Positions 5,294 to 12,296 of a stretch of DNA of 12,296 bases are shown piece by piece; position 1 is the first letter of the stretch; the number at the start of each line of letters is the position of its first letter. This stretch comes from JBLHGN01 sp047616325. GTDB lineage: Bacteria > Pseudomonadota > Gammaproteobacteria > Pseudomonadales > Cellvibrionaceae. The notes below the pieces were generated by a model. It worked only from the letters and a program-made list of their open reading frames with translations, was not told the DNA's origin and made no database searches. The stretch spans positions 1-12,296 of the forward strand of contig JBLHGN010000089.1 in the NCBI GenBank assembly GCA_047616325.1. Direction: 5' to 3'. Position numbers and translations under genes: made by a program.

Positions 5294-7090
5294 ATGCGTA
5301 GCGTCTACGGTGGTGCTTTAAACGCCTCAGATATCGACCAAGAGGTAACTCTTTGTGGCTGGGTTGATCGCCGTCGGGATCACGGGGGAGTGATATTTAT
5401 CGACTTGCGCGATCGTGAAGGTATTGTGCAGGTAGTATTTGACCCCGATGGCAAAGACAACTTTGCGTTGGCGGATAAGGTGCGCTCTGAATATGTATTG
5501 CAGGTAAAGGGTGTTGTAAGGGCTCGCTCTGACGCAACCGTAAATCGCACGATGGCAACGGGTGAAATAGAGATTTACGGATTGGGTTTGGCAATTCTCA
5601 ATGCATCTGAAACGCCGCCTTTTCAATTGGACGCCCATACGCAAGTGGGTGAAGACGTTCGCTTGACTTACCGTTATTTGGATCTGCGTAGAAAGGAAAT
5701 GCAAAGCAACTTGCGCATTCGTTCGAAGGCAACCACGGCCATACGTAATTATCTTGATGAAAATGGCTTTCTCGATATCGAGACACCCATACTAACTCGC
5801 GCAACTCCAGAGGGGGCTCGCGATTATCTTGTGCCTTCTCGCACCCACGAAAATAAATTTTTTGCTCTGCCTCAGTCCCCGCAGTTGTTCAAGCAATTGT
5901 TAATGGTGTCGGGCTTTGATCGCTACTATCAAATTGCAAAATGTTTCCGAGATGAAGATTTGCGTGCAGACCGTCAGCCAGAGTTTACGCAAATTGATAT
6001 CGAAACTTCTTTTATGAGTGAGGGCCAAATAATGGCCGTAGCCGAAGGAATGATTCGCACAATTTTTACCGATTTAATGGATGTTGAATTGGGTGAGTTC
6101 CCGCACATGACCTATGCTCAGGCCATTGAAAAATATGGCTCGGACAAGCCTGATTTGCGCATACCTTTGGAGTTGGTGGAAATTAAGGACCTGATGGCTG
6201 ATGTCGAATTTAAAGTGTTTTCGGGGCCGGCCAATAACCCCAAGGGTAGGGTGGCTGCGCTGAGAGTTCCGGGCGGCGGCGCGATTGCGCGCAAGAAAAT
6301 AGACGCCTATACCAAATTTGTTAGTATTTACGGAGCCAAAGGGCTGGCCTATATAAAGGTGAATGATAAGTCTGATTTGAAAAATGGTTTGCAGTCACCC
6401 ATCGTTAAGTTTTTTCCGACCGAAGTTGTGCGAGCGGTGTTGGATAGGGTTGGCGCGGAAGACGGTGATCTGATTTTCTTTGGCGCTGATTCAGCGAAAG
6501 TGGTCACCGAGGCACTCGGCGCGTTGCGTTGTAAATTGGGTGAAGATCTGGACCTTTATACTTGCAAGTGGGCTCCACTTTGGGTTGTCGATTTTCCGAT
6601 GTTTGAGGCTTTGGAGGGGGGCGCTCTCACCGCGTTACATCATCCCTTTACTGCACCCTCGTGCACTCCCGAAGCGCTGTCGGCAGATCCAGAGAGTGCG
6701 CTTTCTCGCGCCTACGATATGGTCTTAAATGGTACCGAACTGGGTGGTGGGTCGGTGCGTATTCATCAGCGGGCGATGCAGCAGGTCGTATTTGGTATTT
6801 TGGGTATTGGCGAGGCGGAGCAGCGCGAAAAATTCGGCTTTCTGTTGGATGCTTTAAAATATGGGGCGCCACCACATGGCGGCTTGGCCTTTGGTTTAGA
6901 TCGGTTAATTATGTTGATGACCGGCTCAGATTCTATACGCGACGTTATTGCGTTTCCGAAAACACAATCGGCCGCCTGCGTGATGACAAATGCGCCAGGA
7001 CAGGTGGATAAAAAGCAGCTTGAGGAATTGCATATTCGGCTTCGCACTAAGCCAAAATTGGTAGAGGATGGCGCACAAGATTCAGAGTGA
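5294..7090 (+). CDS. aspS: Aspartyl-tRNA synthetase, bacterial type
   Basis: A cytoplasmic class II synthetase of 598 residues, normal for the bacterial type. It has an N-terminal OB-fold anticodon-binding domain (1 to about 105, TLCGWVDRRRDHGGVIF), then the catalytic core with DIETPILTRATPEGARDYL (161-179) and motif 2 FRDEDLRADRQPEFTQ (218-233). The bacterial GAD insertion follows (about 285-420), and then motif 3 GLAFGLDRLIMLMTGSDSIRD (530-550). AGGA lies 7 bases before the ATG. In the anticodon domain H30 replaces the Leu of the discriminating E. coli enzyme, and A81 stands where E. coli has Lys and P. aeruginosa has Gly. This is the pattern of non-discriminating enzymes that also make Asp-tRNA(Asn). 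It is second in the operon with the FmdB gene and ends at the terminator at 7176-7197. Identity is secure; tRNA specificity is inferred. Confidence 0.98.
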   Translation: MRSVYGGALNASDIDQEVTLCGWVDRRRDHGGVIFIDLRDREGIVQVVFDPDGKDNFALADKVRSEYVLQVKGVVRARSDATVNRTMATGEIEIYGLGLAILNASETPPFQLDAHTQVGEDVRLTYRYLDLRRKEMQSNLRIRSKATTAIRNYLDENGFLDIETPILTRATPEGARDYLVPSRTHENKFFALPQSPQLFKQLLMVSGFDRYYQIAKCFRDEDLRADRQPEFTQIDIETSFMSEGQIMAVAEGMIRTIFTDLMDVELGEFPHMTYAQAIEKYGSDKPDLRIPLELVEIKDLMADVEFKVFSGPANNPKGRVAALRVPGGGAIARKKIDAYTKFVSIYGAKGLAYIKVNDKSDLKNGLQSPIVKFFPTEVVRAVLDRVGAEDGDLIFFGADSAKVVTEALGALRCKLGEDLDLYTCKWAPLWVVDFPMFEALEGGALTALHHPFTAPSCTPEALSADPESALSRAYDMVLNGTELGGGSVRIHQRAMQQVVFGILGIGEAEQREKFGFLLDALKYGAPPHGGLAFGLDRLIMLMTGSDSIRDVIAFPKTQSAACVMTNAPGQVDKKQLEELHIRLRTKPKLVEDGAQDSE

Positions 7091-7175
7091 AGTGTTCGCT
7101 AAGGTCTGTAATCTCAATGATTAAACTTCTGCTTTTGGTTTTGATCGAAAGTTCAGTAGTTAGCAGCTGAAACGG

Positions 7176-7197
7176 CGCCCCTAGTGGGCGTTTTTTT
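7176..7197 (+). terminator. Rho-independent terminator after aspS
   Basis: CGCCC (7176-7180) pairs with GGGCG (7186-7190) around CTAGT, followed by seven T residues (7191-7197). It is 85 bases past the aspS stop and just before the predicted alr promoter. Confidence 0.85.
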
Positions 7198-7198
7198 A

Positions 7199-7227
7199 TG
7201 GTCACCCGCAGGCTGGGATGCTATCTT
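7199..7227 (+). promoter_or_regulatory. Candidate sigma70 promoter for alr
   Basis: TGGTCA (7199-7204, four of six consensus positions) and TATCTT (7222-7227) are 17 bases apart, with TG one base before the -10, the extended form. It follows the aspS terminator directly and would give a leader of about 65-70 bases for alr and probably birA-coaX. Confidence 0.45.
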
Positions 7228-7301
7228 TCGGGGCGCAGGCGTGTGGAATGAATATTTTTGAATCACTACGTGTGCGAAATGTTGCATAAGGTAAAACGTT
7301 C

Positions 7302-8405
7302 ATGGGATATACAACCGGAGAGTTATCGGTAGATTTACGAGCAATTGCAGATAACTGGAAGTACATTCGCGACCAATTGAATGCCTCGGCGGAATGCGGA
7401 GCTGTTGTGAAAGCCAATGCCTATGGTTTGGGGGTTGAACGGATCGCTCCCAAGATATATCAGGCCGGCTGTCGGAATTTTTTTGTTGCCAATCTTAAGG
7501 AGGCGATACAGCTGCAGTCGCTGGTTGGTCGCGATTCAAAAATATTTGTGCTGACTGGGTGTATTGCTGGCGCCGAAGGAGAGTTTATTTCTAGAGGTCT
7601 AATTCCAGTGATTGTTTCGATGGAGATGCTGAAACGCTGGGCGGCAGTGAGTTTGGGGCAGGCGCATTCTGGAGCCGCGCTAAAAGTGAATACTGGGATG
7701 GGTCGGCTCGGTCTTGAAGTTTCGGAGCTAAGCGCCCTGGCTGGCGATGCTCAATTATTATCCGAGGCGAATATAGTTTATTTGATGAGCCATCTTGCCT
7801 GTGCTGATATTGATCCGCACGTGTTAAATGACATACAGATTTCGCGTTTCAGTGATGTTGAAAAACAGCTAGAGGGTCTCGGGCTTGAGGTAAAGACAAC
7901 ACTTGCCAATTCGGCTGGGGTATTTCTAGGTCGTGCGGCACAGTGTGACCTGGTGCGACCGGGTATTGCTCTTTATGGTGGCAATCCGGGGCTGAAAAAC
8001 AATCCTATGCGCTCGGTTGTGGGTTTGCGTTTACCGGTAATACAAGTGAGAAAGCTGCCGTCTGAAGAGTCTGTGGGGTACGGCGCAACCAAAACATTCG
8101 ATACACCTCACACGATTGCTGTTGTCGCCGGCGGATACGCTGACGGCGTCATGCGTAGTTTGAGTAATCGCGGCTGGGGCTGGTTGGGTGGTCAAAAAGT
8201 ACCGATTGTGGGTCGTGTGTCTATGGACTCAACGCTGTTTGATATTACCGGCAACCCTGAAGAGTGTTCGCTTCGTGAAGGTGACTCCATTGAGCTGCTA
8301 GGCCAAAATGTGTCGATAGACGATCTTGCTGAGGCTGCGGGTACTATCAGCTACGAGATCCTAACCTCCTTCGGTTCCCGTTTTCAGCGTTGTTATATGG
8401 AGTAG
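7302..8405 (+). CDS. alr: Alanine racemase, PLP-dependent
   Basis: A 367-residue fold-III PLP enzyme that interconverts L- and D-alanine and supplies D-Ala for peptidoglycan. The PLP lysine is K37 in AVVKANAYGLG. Other visible signatures are KVNTGMGRLG (128-137), the MSHLACAD region (162-169), the phosphate/pyridine-binding VRPGIALYG (218-226, R219), and the second catalytic base Y260 in SVGYGATKTF. AGGYADG (277-283) and GRVSMD (304-309) are in the C-terminal beta domain. AAGG precedes the ATG by about 10 bases. birA starts 17 bases after the stop, so they are probably co-transcribed. In many gammaproteobacteria alr follows dnaB; here it follows aspS. Alr and DadX are not separable by sequence alone; placement with housekeeping genes favours the biosynthetic form. 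Confidence 0.96.
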   Translation: MGYTTGELSVDLRAIADNWKYIRDQLNASAECGAVVKANAYGLGVERIAPKIYQAGCRNFFVANLKEAIQLQSLVGRDSKIFVLTGCIAGAEGEFISRGLIPVIVSMEMLKRWAAVSLGQAHSGAALKVNTGMGRLGLEVSELSALAGDAQLLSEANIVYLMSHLACADIDPHVLNDIQISRFSDVEKQLEGLGLEVKTTLANSAGVFLGRAAQCDLVRPGIALYGGNPGLKNNPMRSVVGLRLPVIQVRKLPSEESVGYGATKTFDTPHTIAVVAGGYADGVMRSLSNRGWGWLGGQKVPIVGRVSMDSTLFDITGNPEECSLREGDSIELLGQNVSIDDLAEAAGTISYEILTSFGSRFQRCYME

Positions 8406-8422
8406 GTTATGGGTAGGGCAGA

Positions 8423-9460
8423 ATGTCGCAGTGTAAGCGATATACAGCGGTGAATATTAATAGTAGCTCTCTTTCCTTGTTGAGGTGTTTGGCTGATGGC
8501 TGTTTCCACTCGGGCGAATCTTTAGGGCATACGCTTGGCGTTAGCCGGGCGGCTATTTGGAAAATTCTGCAGGGATTTTCTTCCCTTGGCGTTGAGGTGG
8601 AGCGCCAAAAAGGGCGCGGCTATCGCATCGTTGGTGGTTTAAGCTTGCTGGATGAAAAAGAAATTCGCGCATATATAGGAAATCCGCTTGTCGATGAGCT
8701 TGGTTCTATTGTCATCGCTCCCGTGATCGATTCCACCAATAGATATTTGCTCGATAACCTTCAGGGTGCAGATGGCAGCGGCCGCGGTAGCGCTTGTCTT
8801 GCTGAGATGCAGGAGGCTGGTCGCGGACGCCGCGGGCGGGTTTGGGTGAGCCCTTTTGCGCGTAATATATATATGTCGGTAAGCTGGCAGTTCGAGCAGG
8901 GTATTGCAGCCCTTGAGGGCTTGAGTTTGGCCGTGGGTGTGGCCATTGTGCAAAGCCTTGCCGGTTTGGGGTTTAGCGGTGTTCAGCTCAAGTGGCCCAA
9001 CGACATATTGGTAGACAATAAAAAGCTAGGCGGGGTATTGTTAGAAATTGCTGGCGACGTTAGTGGTCAATGCTATGTGGTTGTCGGTGTGGGTATTAAT
9101 GTCGATATGCCGGGCGATCTGCAAGAGGTAATAAGTCAACCATGGCTTGATCTTGCGAGGCTTGCCTGTGTTTCGGGTGTAAAGTTGCCATCGCGCAGTC
9201 ATCTTGCCGGAGCCTTGTTGGCTGAGATGCTTCAAGTGCTGCGCACCTACGAAAGTCTCGGCTTTGAGCATTATCGCTCTCGGTGGCAGGAGCTAAGTGC
9301 TCATGCGGGTCAGACAGTTGCGCTAATCACAGCATCCAAAGAGGTGCGTGGCGTGATGATGGGCGTTAGCTCGTCTGGCGCGCTAAGATTGGAGGTGGAT
9401 GGTGTGGAGCGGCAATTTGTCGGCGGTGAGATAAGTTTGCGGTACAGTCAGAAAAGTTAA
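8423..9460 (+). CDS. birA: Bifunctional biotin-protein ligase / biotin operon repressor
   Basis: A 345-residue protein that makes biotinyl-5'-AMP, transfers biotin to the carboxylase carrier subunit, and, as a dimer, can repress biotin synthesis genes. The N-terminal winged helix-turn-helix (about 15-70) contains LGVSRAAIWKILQGF (38-52) and GRGYRIV. The catalytic domain has DSTN (103-106), the adenylate-binding loop GRGRRGRVW (133-141, E. coli GRGRRGRKW), KWPND (190-194, catalytic Lys equivalent K190) and GVGINV (222-227). A small SH3-like C-terminal domain covers about 295-341. The presence of the DNA-binding domain means the repressor form, not the ligase-only form. The N-terminus may be a few residues shorter than given: ATG 8423 has only a modest TAGGG before it, and a GTG at 8450 is possible. 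coaX starts 19 bases after the stop. Confidence 0.96.
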   Translation: MSQCKRYTAVNINSSSLSLLRCLADGCFHSGESLGHTLGVSRAAIWKILQGFSSLGVEVERQKGRGYRIVGGLSLLDEKEIRAYIGNPLVDELGSIVIAPVIDSTNRYLLDNLQGADGSGRGSACLAEMQEAGRGRRGRVWVSPFARNIYMSVSWQFEQGIAALEGLSLAVGVAIVQSLAGLGFSGVQLKWPNDILVDNKKLGGVLLEIAGDVSGQCYVVVGVGINVDMPGDLQEVISQPWLDLARLACVSGVKLPSRSHLAGALLAEMLQVLRTYESLGFEHYRSRWQELSAHAGQTVALITASKEVRGVMMGVSSSGALRLEVDGVERQFVGGEISLRYSQKS

Positions 9461-9479
9461 TCGCTAGAAAGAGAGCATC

Positions 9480-10265
9480 ATGAAACTGTTGATCGACGTC
9501 GGCAACACACGAGTAAAGTGGATCATACTGAACGAGCGGGGTCAGCGTAGAAATGGTGCTATATGTCGGCGTGGCTTAGATGTGCTAGCGTGTGATTTAA
9601 GTGAGCAATTTCAGGGTAATGTGATGGACGAGGCTGCGGTCTCTCAGGTTTACGTGGCATCAGTGGCGGGGGCGCAAGTCGATCAATTGTTGACGGTGTG
9701 GGTTAGGGACATGTTTGCCGTCGATGCACTTTTTGCGCAGGTTAAAAGAAGCTGTTCAGGCGTTAGTGTGGGATATGAAAAGCTGGAGAGTTTTGGTGTA
9801 GATCGCTGGTTGGCTCTTATGGCTGCTCGTCAGCAAGAGCGCGGCCCCTGCGTAGTTATAGATGCTGGCAGCGCGATAACCGTTGATTATCTTGATGCCG
9901 ATGGCGTTCATGGGGGAGGATTAATCGTGCCTGGGGTGTCGATGATGGCTCGGGCGCTTTTTTCCAATACGATGGATGTTAAAGTGGGGGCGTTAACTCT
10001 GCCTCAGCTTTGGCGTCCAGAATACGATACGCTGTCGTGCGTTGAAAATGGTGTGTTTGCCATGATTAAGGGCTTTTTGTGCGAAGTGCTTGGGCATTCG
10101 GGAAAAGCAGCGCCATCAGTATTGCTAGCCGGCGGAGATGCCGCATCTTTAAAAAAAATGCTCGATCAGGGGGCTTCTGGGCAAATAGGAGGTTCTAGTA
10201 AGTTAAGGGTGAGAGTGTGTCGGGATTTGGTGTTAGATGGGCTTCTACTGGCCGATTGGAAGTAA
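9480..10265 (+). CDS. coaX: Type III pantothenate kinase
   Basis: A 261-residue cytoplasmic kinase of the ASKHA fold that phosphorylates pantothenate, the first step of coenzyme A synthesis. The type III form is insensitive to CoA feedback and needs a monovalent cation. Signatures: phosphate-binding MKLLIDVGNTRVKW (1-14, D6), GVDRWLALMAAR (106-117, with GxDR for pantothenate binding), VVIDAGSAITVD (125-136) and GGLIVPG (146-152). A GAGAG element precedes the ATG at close spacing. It is the third gene of the likely alr-birA-coaX unit; birA-coaX adjacency is widespread and joins two cofactor genes. No sign of damage. Confidence 0.96.
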   Translation: MKLLIDVGNTRVKWIILNERGQRRNGAICRRGLDVLACDLSEQFQGNVMDEAAVSQVYVASVAGAQVDQLLTVWVRDMFAVDALFAQVKRSCSGVSVGYEKLESFGVDRWLALMAARQQERGPCVVIDAGSAITVDYLDADGVHGGGLIVPGVSMMARALFSNTMDVKVGALTLPQLWRPEYDTLSCVENGVFAMIKGFLCEVLGHSGKAAPSVLLAGGDAASLKKMLDQGASGQIGGSSKLRVRVCRDLVLDGLLLADWK

Positions 10266-10266
10266 A

Positions 10267-10278
10267 GCCAAATTTGGC
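10267..10278. repeat. Perfect 12-base palindrome just after coaX
   Basis: GCCAAATTTGGC is a perfect palindrome one base after the coaX stop codon. With no loop and no T-run it is a poor terminator; it could be a dimer-binding site in double-stranded DNA. The remaining 134-base gap to the next gene has no other clear signal. Confidence 0.35.
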
Positions 10279-10399
10279 ATCCTTCGGGAAATGTTTAAAT
10301 AGTATCGGTTCTGGTTTTTCGGAAAGCCCAAAACCTAGCTTTCGCTTTGCTGTCCAGTAGGATGATGAGTCTTTTTCCGGATTTAAGAGTCAATAAATT

Positions 10400-11212
10400 A
10401 TGCGTTGGATCTTTTTTACACTTCTATTGGTTAATCTGCTTACTTTCGCATGGGGTTTGGTGGTTGTTTCCAGTGAGCCTGTGTTGCCGCCAAGCAAAGC
10501 TGTAGCCGATCCTTTTAAGGGTGTACCTGCTCTGTTCATGCTCACTGACCCGCGGGAGGGGCTTAGCGGTGATTCTATCCCCCCAATGGCCTTGGTGGCT
10601 AAAAACTCAACGGAGCGGCTGGGGCACGATGTGCGCAACCCTGAATCGGTTCGCGACGGTGGTGAGGGGGAGGTACAAAATAGTAGCTTGTTGGCAGCCG
10701 TCCCAGCGGAGGAGCGGCAAGCTAAACTCGATACTAGAGCGCTTTGCGATTTGGTCGGACCCTTTGAGGATCATGATATAGCGAAAGATTTTGTTGAGAG
10801 GTTGGGGGCAATAGAGGTTGCAAGCATCGTTACCGATATAGAGCTTCCGGCCGGGCCGGGTTATTGGGTGTATTTGGTGCCAGAGGCCACTCGCAAAGAC
10901 TCACTTCGTCGATTAAGCGAGCTTCAGGCCAGGGGAATTGACAGCTACGTCATTCCAAAAGGAGAGCTTGCGAACGGTATATCGCTAGGAATGTTTAGTA
11001 AAAAAGCCTTGGCCGAAGCCCGAGTAAAAGAAATGCAAAGTATCGGTTTGATCGTTAATGTTGACGAGATTGAGCGATCTTATCGTGAAATCTGGGTAGT
11101 GCTCGACTGGGGTGAAGGGGCCAAAATGAGCGAATTAACCTGGAAAAGGGTGATGGAAGGAATTAAATTGCTCGAACGAAGACAAAATTACTGTTTAGAT
11201 GTTGCTTCATAG
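10400..11212 (+). CDS. Membrane-anchored SPOR-like protein
   Basis: A 270-residue protein with an N-terminal membrane anchor (about 3-23: IFFTLLLVNLLTFAWGLVVV), a low-complexity linker to about 110, and a C-terminal alpha/beta region. The part from GYWVYLVP (154-161) through NGISLGMFSKKALAEARV (192-209) to IVNV has the pattern of a SPOR domain: two strand-helix-strand halves with a G-x-F-S turn. SPOR domains bind glycan strands lacking stem peptides at division septa. Positions 116-161 and 192-236 resemble each other (GPF then a helix, then a YWVYL/IWVVL strand), so the fold may contain extra repeat copies. Start: ATG 10400, with only a weak AAGAG about 10 bases before it. It lies between coaX and the tRNA cluster, a place where pseudomonads also have a SPOR gene. 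The stop overlaps the tRNA promoter. Topology is clear; SPOR assignment is probable. Confidence 0.72.
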   Translation: MRWIFFTLLLVNLLTFAWGLVVVSSEPVLPPSKAVADPFKGVPALFMLTDPREGLSGDSIPPMALVAKNSTERLGHDVRNPESVRDGGEGEVQNSSLLAAVPAEERQAKLDTRALCDLVGPFEDHDIAKDFVERLGAIEVASIVTDIELPAGPGYWVYLVPEATRKDSLRRLSELQARGIDSYVIPKGELANGISLGMFSKKALAEARVKEMQSIGLIVNVDEIERSYREIWVVLDWGEGAKMSELTWKRVMEGIKLLERRQNYCLDVAS

Positions 11213-11230
11213 TAAAACATTCACTAGAAT
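11202..11230 (+). promoter_or_regulatory. Promoter of the tRNA-tuf cluster, stringent type
   Basis: TTGCTT (11202-11207) and TAGAAT (11225-11230) are 17 bases apart. The -10 is followed by the GC-rich discriminator CCCGCCTCC, typical of stable-RNA promoters inhibited by ppGpp/DksA. The bases upstream (about 11179-11200) are AT-rich and could act as an UP element. The -35 overlaps the end of the SPOR-like gene, and the predicted start near 11237 is about 50 bases before the first tRNA. Confidence 0.65.
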
Positions 11231-11285
11231 CCCGCCTCCACTTTAATCGACTCGCTAAGCGACTAAGGTTAATGTGGGTTAGAGA

Positions 11286-11361
11286 GCTGGTGTAGCTCAG
11301 TTGGTAGAGCAGCTGACTTGTAATCAGCCGGTCGGGGGTTCGACTCCTCTCACCAGCTCCA
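11286..11361 (+). tRNA. tRNA-Thr (TGT)
   Basis: A 76-base cloverleaf with encoded CCA. The acceptor GCTGGTG pairs with CACCAGC, discriminator T. The anticodon stem GCTGA/TCAGC holds loop CTTGTAA with anticodon TGT at 11319-11321. The T loop is GGTTCGACTCC. It is first of four, matching thrU in the E. coli order. Confidence 0.97.
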
Positions 11362-11412
11362 TTTATTAGATGGTGAAAGTCGGTTAATTTCGGCCTTTAT
11401 CCAAAGTTGTAG

Positions 11413-11496
11413 GCAGGGGTTCCCGAGTGGCCAAAGGGATCAGACTGTAAATCTGACGCGCAAGCTTCGGTGGTTCGAATCCGCCCCCCTGCACCA
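11413..11496 (+). tRNA. tRNA-Tyr (GTA)
   Basis: An 84-base class II tRNA with a long variable arm and encoded ACCA end. The acceptor GCAGGGG pairs with CCCCTGC. The anticodon loop CTGTAAA has GTA at 11447-11449, with stem TCAGA/TCTGA. D-arm TTCCCGAGTGGCCAAAGGGA is typical of bacterial tRNA-Tyr. It matches tyrU in the conserved cluster. Confidence 0.97.
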
Positions 11497-11591
11497 TGTT
11501 TATAGGCATTCGCTAGCTGGGTAGTATTTGATACCTGATTTCTGGATGTTTGGTTGCGTATACATGGCCGTGTGTTTTATGAGCTAGTATT

Positions 11592-11665
<74 letters not shown>

Positions 11666-11761
11666 GTGTTTATTTCGACTGCAGTTGCAGGCAGTATTGG
11701 CTGAGTATACGCAATATATGTGTGTCCTATTTGCAATGCAGTATTTGTTTGTTTTTGTTGT

Positions 11762-11837
<76 letters not shown>

Positions 11838-12051
11838 TATTTTATCCGATGGGTGGCAGTCTCAAGTTTTGAGTTCTTCCAGGTAGTGTGGATAGTTGAT
11901 CAAACGCCGTTTTTTGCAAAGTGTAAGTGTTAGGGCAAAGAGCGGTAAGCGAAGTGGTATTTGCAGCTGGGAAGCTAGCGGCAAATTAAGCGGCGTGTTT
12001 TGAAGGTGTTTGTGTTTAGTTGCTAGAGGGTTGTTGGCTAAGATCGGTCAA
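11838..12051. other. Spacer between tRNA-Thr(GGT) and the tuf promoter
   Basis: No gene is seen. CTCAA-GTT-TTGAG near 11871-11883 is a small hairpin shortly after the last tRNA, but its short stem and mixed TTCTTCC tail make it a poor terminator. The tRNA transcript may therefore run into tuf. Confidence 0.4.
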
Positions 12052-12080
12052 TTGCTTGCCTCTAGTTTGTTTTTGATAAT
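12052..12080 (+). promoter_or_regulatory. Candidate tuf-specific promoter
   Basis: TTGCTT (12052-12057) and GATAAT (12075-12080) are 17 bases apart. The start would be near 12087, giving a leader of about 26 bases that contains the strong ribosome binding site. The same -35 hexamer is used before the tRNA cluster, so tuf may be read both from its own promoter and from the tRNA operon. Confidence 0.55.
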
Positions 12081-12112
12081 AGTAAGTTATCCCAGCTGAG
12101 GAGGCCGTTGCA

Positions 12113-12296
12113 ATGGCAAAAGCAAAATTTGAACGAGTAAAACCCCACGTCAACGTGGGCACCATTGGTCATGTTGACCATGGTAAAACGACCCTGACTG
12201 CAGCGCTGACTCGCGTATGCGCCGAAGTTTGGGGTGGAACAGCTGTTGCCTTTGACGGTATCGACAATGCACCGGAAGAGCGTGAGCGCGGTATTA
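12113..12296 (+). CDS. tuf: Elongation factor Tu (5' part, cut by window end)
   Basis: The first 61 codons of the GTPase that delivers aminoacyl-tRNA to the ribosome. It begins MAKAKFERVKPHVNVGTIG. The P-loop is GHVDHGKT (19-26), followed by TLTAALTRV and the start of switch I, APEERERGI (53-61). AGGAGG (12099-12104) lies 8 bases before the ATG, an ideal strong ribosome binding site. Its place after the four tRNAs is that of tufB. The remainder lies beyond the window. Confidence 0.98.
   Translation, partial: MAKAKFERVKPHVNVGTIGHVDHGKTTLTAALTRVCAEVWGGTAVAFDGIDNAPEERERGI

Noticed and set aside
6480..7047. Alternative frames within aspS on both strands
   Set aside because: The aspS reading frame is intact with all class II motifs; the others are shadows.
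11871..11883. CTCAA-GTT-TTGAG hairpin as terminator of the tRNA cluster
   Set aside because: A five-pair, AT-rich stem with a mixed tail is too weak to call; it is noted only as a spacer feature.

Overview
This window looks like a chromosomal housekeeping region of a marine-type gammaproteobacterium. Two conserved neighbourhoods support this. One is proS with a small SLT-type lytic transglycosylase behind it and a divergent HIT-family gene. The other is birA-coaX-SPOR gene followed by tRNA-Thr, tRNA-Tyr, tRNA-Gly, tRNA-Thr and then EF-Tu, the classic gammaproteobacterial thrU-tyrU-glyT-thrT-tufB order. Protein style and gene order suggest the Pseudomonas/Cellvibrio/Teredinibacter side of the class; this is inference, not a database result.

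Layout. Positions 1-271 hold no gene; the first ~105 bases carry a repeated CGGCCACTT motif that may be the end of an IS21-like element. Positions 272-2629 (minus strand) are a proS-lytic transglycosylase operon. A divergent promoter region with a strong 11-bp hairpin separates it from a HIT-family hydrolase gene (2854-3318, plus). That gene converges on an HU-family nucleoid protein gene with a histone-H1-like Lys/Ala/Pro tail (3424-3855, minus), and the two share a textbook bidirectional terminator at 3374-3403. Positions 3856-4957 are about 1.1 kb with no convincing gene: the HU gene's promoter, small hairpins and one unrecognised short open frame. An operon of an FmdB-type zinc ribbon gene and aspS follows (4958-7090), closed by a terminator at 7176-7197. 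Then come alr, birA and coaX (7302-10265), closely spaced and probably one operon, a SPOR-like membrane protein gene (10400-11212), four tRNAs (11286-11837), and the first 61 codons of tuf (from 12113).

Together the genes serve translation (ProRS, AspRS, four tRNAs, EF-Tu), cofactor metabolism (biotin ligase/repressor, pantothenate kinase) and cell wall (alanine racemase, lytic transglycosylase, SPOR-like protein). The tRNA cluster and tuf each have a good sigma70 promoter; the tRNA promoter has a GC-rich discriminator as expected for stringent control.

I found no clearly new system. The best leads are the H1-HU fusion protein, an AspRS whose anticodon-domain residues look non-discriminating (implying GatCAB-dependent Asn-tRNA synthesis), the SPOR-like protein with an internal repeat, and the gene-free stretch before the FmdB gene.
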